Below are positions 1 to 6,189 of a stretch of DNA of 12,340 nt, one piece after another. Location: contig CADBXH010000089.1 in assembly GCA_902798605.1 (NCBI GenBank), positions 1 to 12,340 on the forward strand, given 5' to 3'. Source of the stretch: an uncultured Ruminococcus sp. (GTDB lineage Bacteria; Bacillota_A; Clostridia; Oscillospirales; Acutalibacteraceae). The translations under genes and the position numbers were made by a program. Position 1 is the stretch's first letter, and the number at the start of each line of letters is the position of its first letter. The notes under the pieces were generated by a model. The model was not told the origin of the DNA and did no database searches. It was given only the letters and a program-made list of their open reading frames with translations.

Positions 1-1
1 C

Positions 2-790
2 AACTACACATTCAACGTAGTTGAGGCTTGCGACGTAACAGTAACCTTTGATCCCGCAACAGAGACAGTTAACGTAACCGGCGACGGCGTAACTCAGGAT
101 ACAGATCTTGATGTTTACTCTGTAATCGCTGTTGGTAACGGTGAGGAAACATACCTCAACGGCGCTAACTGGGATCCCTGTGACCCCGCAAATGCTATGA
201 CAAAAGTAGCAGACGGCGTTTGGGAAATGACAATGGAAGACATCTATGCCTTCGATAACTACAACATCAAGTTCGCGGTTAACTCTGTAGACGCAGAGGG
301 CAACCCGACATCTAACCCCTGGGCACACAACTTTGGTTCAGAAGTAGAGCAGCTCTATCCCACAGGTGAAGAGCTTGACGCTGTTTACAATGGTAAGAAC
401 TGCATCTTCGATGTAGAGGAAGACGGCTCAACAGTTAAGTTCCAGCTCGACCTCAGAAACTTCGACTTCAAGACAAAGAGCGGCGCTAAGATGACTATCA
501 CAGTTGAATCTCCTGTAGTTCCTTCAGAGGGTCTCATCGGTGACGTTAACGAAGACGGTGCTGTAGATACTCTTGATGCTATGCTTATCCAGCAGGTATC
601 AATCGGTAAGGTACCCAACAGCAAGTTCAACAACAAGCTCGCTGACGTTAACAACGACGGCATTATCAACATTCTCGATGCTTCCTGCGTACAGAGATTT
701 GCTGCAGGTTACACCAAGAAGATCGGTGAAGCCGGCAAGAATTATGAGGACATCACACCCGCTTCTGCTGATCCTCAGATTATGGATTGA
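2..790 (+). CDS. Dockerin-bearing secreted protein with X25-like starch module (5' partial)
   Basis: The reading frame is open from the left edge, so only the last 262 residues are visible. The first ~25 residues (TFDPATETVNVTG) look like the end of one X25-type beta-sandwich. A second such module follows, with the hallmarks YLNGANWDP, NAMTKVADGVWEMT, NIKFAVN and NPWAHNFG. X25 modules are known from bacterial pullulanases and amylases, so starch binding is likely but inferred. After a short linker comes a type I dockerin: two Ca-binding loops, DVNEDGAVDTLD and DVNNDGIINILD, each followed by a short helix. A dockerin plugs into a cohesin on a scaffoldin, so the protein should be secreted and part of a cellulosome- or amylosome-like complex. 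No catalytic domain is visible; it could lie upstream. Whether this is an amylase, a pullulanase or a non-catalytic starch-adherence protein cannot be decided here. A strong terminator follows 31 bases after the stop. Confidence 0.88.
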   Translation, partial: NYTFNVVEACDVTVTFDPATETVNVTGDGVTQDTDLDVYSVIAVGNGEETYLNGANWDPCDPANAMTKVADGVWEMTMEDIYAFDNYNIKFAVNSVDAEGNPTSNPWAHNFGSEVEQLYPTGEELDAVYNGKNCIFDVEEDGSTVKFQLDLRNFDFKTKSGAKMTITVESPVVPSEGLIGDVNEDGAVDTLDAMLIQQVSIGKVPNSKFNNKLADVNNDGIINILDASCVQRFAAGYTKKIGEAGKNYEDITPASADPQIMD

Positions 791-821
791 TCTTAACTGA
801 TTAGCCTATACTTAAACATTC

Positions 822-847
822 AGCCTCCCCATTTTGGGGAGGCTTTT
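822..847 (+). terminator. Rho-independent terminator of the dockerin gene
   Basis: A perfect 9-bp stem AGCCTCCCC / GGGGAGGCT closes a 5-base loop (ATTTT) and runs into TTTT. It starts 31 bases after the stop of the dockerin gene. Confidence 0.9.
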
Positions 848-933
848 GTCGTGGCGACGACGGCGCAATTCGGGACGAACAAGTCGGTTAAATAGGCAAG
901 CTCGGACTCCCGAAGATAAACAACAGCTATTGG
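848..933 (+). repeat. Hairpin-bearing intergenic repeat, copy 1
   Basis: This copy aligns without gaps to the copy at 2923-3010. It opens with a small hairpin, GTCGT-GGCG-ACGAC (848-861). The conserved core CGCAATTCG and AAGTCGGT follows. The segment 869-875 (TTCGGGA) then pairs perfectly with 908-914 (TCCCGAA). The copy at 2923 keeps both stems although bases in them differ. It starts just behind the terminator of the dockerin gene and abuts copy 2. The function is unknown; it could be a REP-like or small non-autonomous mobile repeat, or a structured RNA element. Confidence 0.7.
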
Positions 934-990
934 GCAACGTGACGTTGCATCCAATTCGAGACGGATAAGTCGGTGCGTTTGGATTAGTAC
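934..990 (+). repeat. Hairpin-bearing intergenic repeat, copy 2
   Basis: The copy begins with an inverted repeat, GCAACGT-G-ACGTTGC (934-948), whose sequence differs from the hairpins of the other copies. The core AATTCGAG.CGGATAAG.CGGTGC (953-976) is 22 of 24 identical to that of copy 3. The 3' pairing arm seen in copies 1 and 3 is not clear, so this copy may be truncated. The right boundary is approximate. Confidence 0.6.
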
Positions 991-1006
991 GAGTTTTCCT
1001 TTTCCG

Positions 1007-1035
1007 TTGCATAATGTCGGATTTTGTGATAGAAT
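1007..1035 (+). promoter_or_regulatory. Promoter of the cyclase-gph-queH operon
   Basis: The -35 is TTGCAT (1007-1012), the spacer is 17 bp and the -10 is TAGAAT (1030-1035), with an extended TG two bases upstream of the -10. The segment 1023-1045 is nearly identical to the promoter segment at 7997-8019. No terminator lies between it and the start codon at 1078. Confidence 0.65.
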
Positions 1036-1077
1036 AAACTCATAACTATCAACTAATAACTAAAAGGATGTGGTGGT

Positions 1078-1671
1078 ATGATCATTCATGATATTTCGCG
1101 CGATACGCTGACTACGCCGGTATATGACGGCGACCCAAAGCCCGAGGTCGAGTACCTAAAGAGCATAGAGAATGATGACGTGTACAACCTCAGCTTCATA
1201 AAAATGACTACGCACAGCGGTACTCACATCGACGCTCCGCTGCACTTTTGCGAGGACGGAAGCCCGATAGATCAGCTTCGCCTGAGCACCTTTTACGGCA
1301 AATGCACGGTCATCACCGTTGAGGGTATTCTGACGGGCGAGGATATGGAGAGGCTTTTGCCGTACTGCAAGCGCAGGATTTTGTTCAAGGGCAACGGAAA
1401 GACATTTCTTTCGCACTCCGCCGCTATCGTGCTCGCCGAGAGCCGCGTGATCCTTGTCGGCACGGACGCCGAGTCGATCGCCACTCCGTTTGACGAGGCG
1501 CGACCCCACCGCGAGCTCGCGAGAGCGGGTATCACCGTGATTGAAAACCTGAACCTTTCAGCGATCAAGGACGGGGAATATGAGCTTTGCGCCTTTCCGG
1601 TAAAGTTGGCAGGCTTGGAGGCTGCGCCCTGCCGTGCGATTTTGTTTGAAATGGAAAAGGGACTTAACTGA
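1078..1671 (+). CDS. Cyclase / kynurenine formamidase-like metal hydrolase
   Basis: This 197-residue protein belongs to the cyclase family (PF04199), which includes bacterial kynurenine formamidase and related metal-dependent amidohydrolases. The signature HSGTHIDAPLH is at residues 46-56, with H46, H50, D52 and H56 as the expected metal ligands. VGTDAES (127-133) and H144 fit the rest of the family core. It is a little shorter than typical members (about 205-215 residues). The substrate cannot be read from the sequence: no tryptophan-degradation genes lie nearby, so a true kynurenine formamidase role is doubtful. AAGG at 1064-1067 is the likely ribosome binding site. The stop overlaps the next start by one base (TGATG), so it is co-translated with the phosphatase. 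A cytoplasmic location is likely, as no signal peptide is seen. Confidence 0.88.
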   Translation: MIIHDISRDTLTTPVYDGDPKPEVEYLKSIENDDVYNLSFIKMTTHSGTHIDAPLHFCEDGSPIDQLRLSTFYGKCTVITVEGILTGEDMERLLPYCKRRILFKGNGKTFLSHSAAIVLAESRVILVGTDAESIATPFDEARPHRELARAGITVIENLNLSAIKDGEYELCAFPVKLAGLEAAPCRAILFEMEKGLN

Positions 1672-2327
1672 TGATAAAAATTGCTGTTTTTGACCTTGAC
1701 GGCACGCTTGTCGATTCGCTGACCGACCTCGCGCTGAACGTCAACAAGGGTCTTAAAAAAGCCGGATTGCCCGTGCATCCGGTCGAGAGTTACAAGCGGT
1801 TTGTCGGCAACGGCAGGGAAACATTGATAAAACGCGCGATGGGCGATTTTGCGGACGACGCGGAAAAAGCCAAGACCGTCCGTGAAACCTTTGACGCCGA
1901 GTATAAAATCCACTGCAACGACAACACCGCAGCTTACCCGGGCTGCGACAAAATGCTCGCTCAGCTTTCCGCCGCGGGGATTAAGACCGCGGTATTGTCA
2001 AACAAGCCCGACGAATTCGTTGACAAGATTTTAAAAAAGCTGTACCCCGACCACAGCTTTACAGAGGCTTGGGGACAAAAGCCGGAGTACAAATGTAAGC
2101 CCGATAAAGAGGCGCTGCACGCAATGCTTTCTATATATAGTATAGAACCCGCCGAGTGTGTGTACATCGGCGACAGCGATGTTGACGTCTTTACCGCGCA
2201 AAACGCAGGCGTTAAGCTCGCCGGAGTATCGTGGGGTTTCAGGGGAAAGGCTGAGCTGATCTCCGCGGGAGCGCCGTTTGTCGCGGACACCGCCGCCGAG
2301 CTGACAGATTATATTTTGAGCCTATGA
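1671..2327 (+). CDS. gph: HAD hydrolase, phosphoglycolate phosphatase-like
   Basis: This 218-residue cytoplasmic HAD-superfamily phosphatase (subfamily IA) resembles phosphoglycolate phosphatase. All four motifs are present. Motif I is FDLDGTLVDS, with nucleophile D8 and acid/base D10. Motif II is VLSNK, with S110. The motif III lysine lies in KCKPDKEA (about 141-143). Motif IV is GDSDVD, residues 167-172, which binds Mg. The cap domain lies between residues ~15 and 85. Family members remove phosphate from 2-phosphoglycolate or other small phosphoesters; the true substrate is not readable. It starts one base inside the stop of the upstream gene, and its own stop overlaps the queH start by four bases (ATGA), so the three genes form a translationally coupled operon. 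Confidence 0.88.
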   Translation: MIKIAVFDLDGTLVDSLTDLALNVNKGLKKAGLPVHPVESYKRFVGNGRETLIKRAMGDFADDAEKAKTVRETFDAEYKIHCNDNTAAYPGCDKMLAQLSAAGIKTAVLSNKPDEFVDKILKKLYPDHSFTEAWGQKPEYKCKPDKEALHAMLSIYSIEPAECVYIGDSDVDVFTAQNAGVKLAGVSWGFRGKAELISAGAPFVADTAAELTDYILSL

Positions 2328-2935
2328 ACAAGATAAACTACCAAAAGGAACTGGATAAGGTGATCGCGCAAAACGAGCGTGAGGGCAAAACGCCGCGGCT
2401 GTTGCTCCATGTCTGCTGCGCGCCGTGTTCGAGCTACTGTCTTGAATATCTCTCGCAATACTTTGAGATCACGGTATATTACTACAACCCGAATATTTCT
2501 ATAAAAGAAGAATACGAGCATCGCTTGAATGAGGAAAAACGCCTTGTGCAGCAAATGCCGTTCAAAAATCCCGTCACGGTGATCGAGGGAGCGTACGACC
2601 CGAATGAGTTCTTTGACGCGGTAAAGGGGCTTGAAAACGAGCCCGAGGGCGGCAAGCGCTGCGAAAAGTGCTTTGAGCTCAGGCTTAGCTCCGCCGCAAA
2701 GCTGGCGGCTGACAGGGGCTTTGATTACTTTACCACCACGCTGACGATCAGCCCGCTCAAAAACGCGGAGCTGCTCAACACAATCGGCGCCTATGAGGCG
2801 GAGCGTTACGGCGTCAGCTGGCTATACAGCGACTTCAAAAAGCGCGAGGGCTACAAGCGCTCGATAGAGCTCTCGCGAGAATACGACCTGTACAGGCAAA
2901 ACTACTGCGGATGCGTTTTCTCGTCACGGCGGTGA
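2324..2935 (+). CDS. queH: Epoxyqueuosine reductase QueH
   Basis: The 203-residue product matches QueH (formerly DUF208), the non-cobalamin enzyme that reduces epoxyqueuosine to queuosine in the wobble position of GUN tRNAs. Key cysteines are visible: HVCCAPCS (C31, C32, C35), RCEKCFELRL (C113, C116) and YCGC (C195, C197), which fit metal and Fe-S binding in this family. Other family blocks are YYYNPNI, EEYEHRL, TTTLTISPLKN and DFKKREGYKRS. It overlaps the upstream phosphatase by four bases. The last codons and the TGA stop (2921-2935) lie inside the first hairpin of an intergenic repeat, so the final residues SSRR after the conserved CGCVF probably derive from that repeat. No other queuosine genes are in the window. 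Confidence 0.93.
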   Translation: MNKINYQKELDKVIAQNEREGKTPRLLLHVCCAPCSSYCLEYLSQYFEITVYYYNPNISIKEEYEHRLNEEKRLVQQMPFKNPVTVIEGAYDPNEFFDAVKGLENEPEGGKRCEKCFELRLSSAAKLAADRGFDYFTTTLTISPLKNAELLNTIGAYEAERYGVSWLYSDFKKREGYKRSIELSREYDLYRQNYCGCVFSSRR

Positions 2936-3010
2936 CACCGCAATTCGAGTCGGATAAGCCGGTGCTTCGTGAATAATCGGATACCCGAATCTAAACTTCA
3001 TCTATCGGAG
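2923..3010 (+). repeat. Hairpin-bearing intergenic repeat, copy 3
   Basis: The first hairpin is GTCAC-GGCG-GTGAC (2923-2936). Relative to copy 1, two base pairs of the stem have changed on both sides, so pairing is kept. The core ACCGCAATTCGAG and CGGATAAG.CGGTGC follows. The second stem pairs 2943-2950 with 2983-2990 (7 of 8 pairs). Similarity to copy 1 runs to about 3010. The first hairpin contains the queH stop codon. Confidence 0.7.
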
Positions 3011-3040
3011 AAGTTGACAATAGCATTTTTTACAGTGTTG

Positions 3041-3056
3041 CCACAATATCTTGTGT
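3041..3056 (+). promoter_or_regulatory. NrdR-box-like site (distal)
   Basis: The site matches the NrdR box consensus (acaCwAtATaTwGtgt) at 14 of 16 positions, with the palindromic core CAATATCTTGTG. A weaker site (9 of 16) lies exactly 32 bp downstream at 3073-3088, the usual spacing of paired boxes. It is far from the nrdD start (about 360 bp) and lies upstream of a terminator, so its role is unclear. Confidence 0.45.
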
Positions 3057-3156
3057 TTTTATTTTTTGCACATCAAGATATTCTGTTCCAATAATGTCAC
3101 TTGATAATAAAAAAATGTAACAAATATTATTTTATATTATCAAAAAAATAAAGCAT

Positions 3157-3201
3157 ACAGCCCCGAAACCCTGATTTTTTCTCGGTTTCGGGGCTGTGTT
3201 A
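3157..3201 (+). terminator. Rho-independent terminator between queH and nrdD
   Basis: A perfect 14-bp stem pairs ACAGCCCCGAAACC (3157-3170) with GGTTTCGGGGCTGT (3184-3197) around a 13-base loop. It is followed by GTTAATTTTTT. It probably ends queH operon transcription, although it is 220 bases past the stop. Apart from the repeat, the NrdR-like sites and the promoter, I see no gene in the 2936-3400 gap. Confidence 0.8.
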
Positions 3202-3225
3202 ATTTTTTAACTATTAGTTACAAGC

Positions 3226-3273
3226 CATCAACATAGTGTGTTTAATTCTTTAAGAGAATACTATATATTGTGT
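3226..3273 (+). promoter_or_regulatory. Tandem NrdR boxes upstream of nrdD
   Basis: The downstream box, 3258-3273 (ATACTATATATTGTGT), fits the NrdR consensus acaCwAtATaTwGtgt at 15 of 16 positions. The upstream box, 3226-3241, fits at 11 of 16. They start exactly 32 bp apart, three helical turns, which is the known arrangement of NrdR operators. NrdR is a Zn/ATP-cone repressor of ribonucleotide reductase genes, and the gene immediately downstream is nrdD. The boxes end 18 bp before the -35 of the best promoter rather than overlapping it. Confidence 0.75.
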
Positions 3274-3291
3274 TTTCGTGCAAATTAACTA

Positions 3292-3320
3292 TTGCATTTT
3301 CCCATATGTTGTTGTATAAT
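3292..3320 (+). promoter_or_regulatory. Promoter of nrdD-nrdG
   Basis: The -35 is TTGCAT (3292-3297), the spacer is 17 bp and the -10 is a perfect TATAAT (3315-3320). The expected transcript has a leader of about 75 bases. That leader contains two copies of AATTGAAATTA, 12 bases apart (3351-3361 and 3363-3373). Confidence 0.7.
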
Positions 3321-3400
3321 ATATCACGCACGGTTAAATACAGATCGAAAAATTGAAATTAAAATTGAAATTAACATATAAGACGAAGGGAAGGACAAAT

Positions 3401-5047
3401 ATGAAAATCATCAAGCGTAACGGCTCGGAAGAAGATTTTAACATTGAAAAAATCATAAACGCCGTAAGAAAAGCAAACAACTCCTCAGACTCACCGTTTT
3501 TGACCGAGGAGCAGATCCTCGATATCTCCGACTATGTCGAATACAAGTGCAACAAGATGAACCGCGCTGTATCGGTCGAGGAGATCCAGGATATGGTAGA
3601 GGATCAGCTTATGGCAAAGGGCGCGTTTGAGCTCGCCAGAAGATATGTAAGATACCGCTACAACCGCTCGCTGGTTCGTAAGGCGAACACTACAGATAAC
3701 CGTATCCTCTCGCTTATCGAGTGCAACAACGAGGAGGTAAAGCAGGAGAACTCAAACAAGAACCCCACAGTCAACAGCGTTCAGCGCGACTATATGGCGG
3801 GCGAGGTAAGCCGCGACCTCACAAAGAGGATGCTGCTCGCTCCCGACATCGTAGAGGCTGACAAGCAGGGCATAATCCACTTCCACGATTCAGACTACTT
3901 TGCTCAGCATATGCACAACTGCGACCTCGTAAACCTCGAGGATATGCTCCAGAACGGAACCGTTATCAGCGACACACTTATCGAAAAGCCCCACAGCTTC
4001 TCGACCGCCTGCAACATCGCTACTCAGATCATCGCTCAGGTTGCCAGCAACCAGTACGGCGGACAGAGCATCAGCCTTACCCACCTCGCTCCGTTCGTTC
4101 AGATCTCAAGGGAGAAGATCCGCCGCGAGACCCGCGCCGAGATCGAAGAGATGGGCGTTGATGTATCTGAGGAGAAGTTTAACGATATTGTTGAAAAGAG
4201 ACTCCGCAGCGAGGTAAACAAGGGCGTTCAGACTATCCAGTATCAGGTAGTTACACTGCTTACAACAAACGGTCAGGCTCCGTTTGTTACTGTATATATG
4301 TACCTCAACGAGGCTAAAGACGAGCAGGAAAAGGCAGACCTCGCCATGATCATCGAGGAGACCTTAAAGCAGCGTTACCGCGGCGTTAAGAATGAAAAGG
4401 GCGTTTGGATCACCCCTGCGTTCCCCAAGCTCATCTATGTGCTTGAGGAGGACAACGTCACCGAGGACGGCAAGTACTGGTACCTCACAGAGCTCGCGGC
4501 AAAGTGCACCGCAAAGCGTATGGTTCCCGACTATATCTCGGAGAAGGTAATGCTCGAGCTCAAGGGCGATGTTTACACCTGTATGGGTTGCCGCTCGTTC
4601 CTCACACCCGACCGCTTTACAGACGCGGGCGTCGGCAATATCGCTAACGCCGGCAACTATGTTGAGGGTCAGCACAAGTACTACGGCCGCTTTAACCAGG
4701 GTGTTGTAACCGTAAACCTTGTTGACATCGGCCTTTCGGCTAACCGAGATATGACAAAATTCTGGAGCATTTTTGACGAGCGTATGGAGCTTTGCCACCG
4801 CGCGCTCCAGGCACGCCACGAGAGATTAAAGGGCACATTGTCAGACGCCGCTCCTATCCTTTGGCAGTACGGCGCGCTTGCCCGTCTTGAAAAGGGCGAG
4901 ACTATTGACAAGCTGCTCTACGGCGGATATTCAACTATCTCGCTCGGCTACGCGGGACTTTGGGAGTGCGTTTACAGCCTTATCGGCAAAAAGCTCACCG
5001 AGCCCAGGACTCGAAATAATGAAGAAGCTCAACGAGGCTTGCGCTAA
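3401..5047 (+). CDS. nrdD: Anaerobic ribonucleoside-triphosphate reductase, N-terminal part (frameshifted)
   Basis: Class III ribonucleotide reductase converts NTPs to dNTPs without oxygen, using a glycyl radical. This frame holds an N-terminal ATP-cone (residues ~1-92, starting KIIKRNGSEEDFN) and most of the ten-stranded barrel, including HMHNCDLVNL with C174 and the loop CMGCRSFL. ATG 3401 is chosen over an in-frame TTG at 3353 because AAGGGAAGG lies 6-10 bases before it and family members start with KIIKRNG. Family similarity stops at residue 535 (...KKLTEP, codon 5003-5005). The next 13 residues are out of frame, then a stop. The true continuation is in the +1 frame from 5007. This part alone lacks the zinc site and the glycyl radical and should be inactive. 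Confidence 0.92.
   Translation: MKIIKRNGSEEDFNIEKIINAVRKANNSSDSPFLTEEQILDISDYVEYKCNKMNRAVSVEEIQDMVEDQLMAKGAFELARRYVRYRYNRSLVRKANTTDNRILSLIECNNEEVKQENSNKNPTVNSVQRDYMAGEVSRDLTKRMLLAPDIVEADKQGIIHFHDSDYFAQHMHNCDLVNLEDMLQNGTVISDTLIEKPHSFSTACNIATQIIAQVASNQYGGQSISLTHLAPFVQISREKIRRETRAEIEEMGVDVSEEKFNDIVEKRLRSEVNKGVQTIQYQVVTLLTTNGQAPFVTVYMYLNEAKDEQEKADLAMIIEETLKQRYRGVKNEKGVWITPAFPKLIYVLEEDNVTEDGKYWYLTELAAKCTAKRMVPDYISEKVMLELKGDVYTCMGCRSFLTPDRFTDAGVGNIANAGNYVEGQHKYYGRFNQGVVTVNLVDIGLSANRDMTKFWSIFDERMELCHRALQARHERLKGTLSDAAPILWQYGALARLEKGETIDKLLYGGYSTISLGYAGLWECVYSLIGKKLTEPRTRNNEEAQRGLR
5003..5009 (+). other. Frameshift junction in nrdD (CCC-A-GGA)
   Basis: The upstream frame reads LTEP, ending with CCC at 5003-5005. 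The downstream frame reads GLEIMKKLNEAC from GGA at 5007. One base (A5006) separates them, where family members as I recall them carry about five residues. This implies a loss of 14 bases, which both shortens the protein and shifts the frame. A +1 slip of tRNA-Pro from CCC to CCA would restore the frame exactly. A sequencing or assembly error is also possible. Confidence 0.8.
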
Positions 5048-5582
5048 GTGGAAGGCTGCCGAGAACATCGACTACAGCATCTACGGCACACCGCTCGAGA
5101 GCACCACATATAAGTTCGCCAAGTGCCTGCAAAAGCGCTTCGGCATCATCAAGGGCGTTACCGACCGCAACTACATCACAAACAGCTACCACGTTCACGT
5201 TACCGAGGACATCAGCGCGTTTGACAAGCTCAAGCTCGAGAGTGAGTTCCAGGCTCTCTCTCCGGGCGGCGCGATCAGCTACGTTGAGGTTCCCAATATG
5301 CAGGATAACCTCCCGGCTGTGCTTCAGGTTATGCGCTTCATCTACGACAACATTATGTATGCAGAGCTCAACACCAAGAGCGATTACTGCCAGGTTTGCG
5401 GCTTTGACGGCGAGATCTCGATCGTGGAAGAGAGCGGCAAGCTGCTTTGGGAGTGCCCCAACTGCGGCAACCGCGACCAGGATAAGATGAACGTTGCAAG
5501 AAGAACCTGCGGCTACATCGGCACGCAGTTCTGGAATCAGGGACGTACCCAGGAGATCCAGGAGAGGGTGCTTCACCTGTAA
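5007..5582 (+). CDS. nrdD: Anaerobic ribonucleoside-triphosphate reductase, C-terminal part (zinc and glycyl-radical domain)
   Basis: This is the +1-frame continuation of nrdD, 191 residues of strong family sequence with no further lesion. It holds NIDYSIYGTPLESTTYKFAK, RNYITNSYHVHVTE and LSPGGAISYVEVPN. The zinc site has two cysteine pairs, CQVCG and CPNCG. The glycyl-radical motif is RRTCGYIGTQFWNQGR, near the end. If translated alone, the first in-frame ATG is 5019, but no ribosome binding site precedes it, so independent translation is unlikely. Full length across the break would be about 726 residues, near the family norm. Its stop overlaps the nrdG start by one base (TAATG), so the pair was built to be co-translated. 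The lack of other damage argues for a recent mutation, a sequencing error or recoding. Confidence 0.9.
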   Translation, partial: GLEIMKKLNEACAKWKAAENIDYSIYGTPLESTTYKFAKCLQKRFGIIKGVTDRNYITNSYHVHVTEDISAFDKLKLESEFQALSPGGAISYVEVPNMQDNLPAVLQVMRFIYDNIMYAELNTKSDYCQVCGFDGEISIVEESGKLLWECPNCGNRDQDKMNVARRTCGYIGTQFWNQGRTQEIQERVLHL

Positions 5583-6118
5583 TGAATTACGCGGAAATAA
5601 AGAATTTCGATATAGCAAACGGCGAGGGCGTAAGGGTCTCGCTGTTTGTTTCGGGTTGCACTCACCACTGCAAAAACTGCTTTAATAAAGAGACGTGGGA
5701 TTTTAACTACGGCGAGCCCTTTACAGAGGAAGTCGAGGACAAGATAATCGAGGAGCTAAAGCCCGGTTATATAAACGGACTGACTCTGCTCGGCGGCGAA
5801 CCGTTCGAGCCCGCCAATCAACAGGGGCTCATTCACCTGTTAAGGCGCGTAAAAAAAGAGCTTCCCGAAAAAAACATCTGGTGCTACACGGGCTACCTTT
5901 TTGACAAGGAATTGCTCAGCCCGTCAAGGGCAAGGTGCGAATACACCGACGAAATGCTCTCGTATATCGACGTCCTCGTTGACGGCGAATTTGTACAGGA
6001 GTTGTACAGCATAATGCTACAGTTCCGCGGTTCGTCGAACCAGAGGATAATCGACGTAAAAAAATCCCTCAAAGAGGGAAAGGTAGTCGACTACACCCCC
6101 AAGAGCGGAAGAATGTAG
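5582..6118 (+). CDS. nrdG: Anaerobic ribonucleotide reductase activase
   Basis: The 178-residue radical-SAM protein installs the glycyl radical on NrdD. The Fe-S cluster motif is SGCTHHCKNC, with C26, C30 and C33 in the CX3CX2C spacing of NrdG and other glycyl-radical activases. GGEP at 71-74 is the SAM-binding motif, and GEGVRVSLFVSGC is typical. The C-terminus LQFRGSSNQRIIDVKKSL is also family-like. The start overlaps the nrdD stop by one base, with AGGAGAGGG a little upstream in the nrdD coding sequence. It is intact although its partner gene is frameshifted, which suggests the system is still in use or only very recently damaged. A terminator follows at 6157. Confidence 0.94.
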   Translation: MNYAEIKNFDIANGEGVRVSLFVSGCTHHCKNCFNKETWDFNYGEPFTEEVEDKIIEELKPGYINGLTLLGGEPFEPANQQGLIHLLRRVKKELPEKNIWCYTGYLFDKELLSPSRARCEYTDEMLSYIDVLVDGEFVQELYSIMLQFRGSSNQRIIDVKKSLKEGKVVDYTPKSGRM

Positions 6119-6156
6119 TTGTTCAATTAACAATTAACAGTGTACAATTAACAGTA

Positions 6157-6183
6157 ACGGCAGCCGAAAACGGCTGCCGTTTT
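6157..6183 (+). terminator. Terminator after nrdG
   Basis: A perfect 10-bp stem ACGGCAGCCG / CGGCTGCCGT closes an AAAA loop and runs into TTTT. It lies between convergent nrdG and the minus-strand membrane gene. The reverse strand has only a weak T-run, so the minus-strand use is less certain. Short AATTAACA repeats precede it. Confidence 0.82.
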
Positions 6184-6189
6184 GCTGAT

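Noticed and set aside
3353..3400. TTG 3353 as the nrdD start
   Set aside because: It adds a low-complexity KLKLKL stretch with no ribosome binding site, whereas ATG 3401 has AAGGGAAGG in place and matches where the family begins.
4364..4819. Long minus-strand open frames inside nrdD and in other genes
   Set aside because: They lie opposite strongly conserved genes, lack ribosome binding sites and show no family features; they are a by-product of codon use.
4878..5006. Upstream extension of the nrdD C-terminal frame as a separate gene start
   Set aside because: That segment overlaps conserved nrdD coding in the other frame and reads as low-quality sequence; family similarity begins only at 5007.
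6121..6156. AATTAACA short direct repeats as a CRISPR-like or iteron array
   Set aside because: The units are short, irregular and AT-rich with no spacers; they look like simple intergenic sequence before a terminator.
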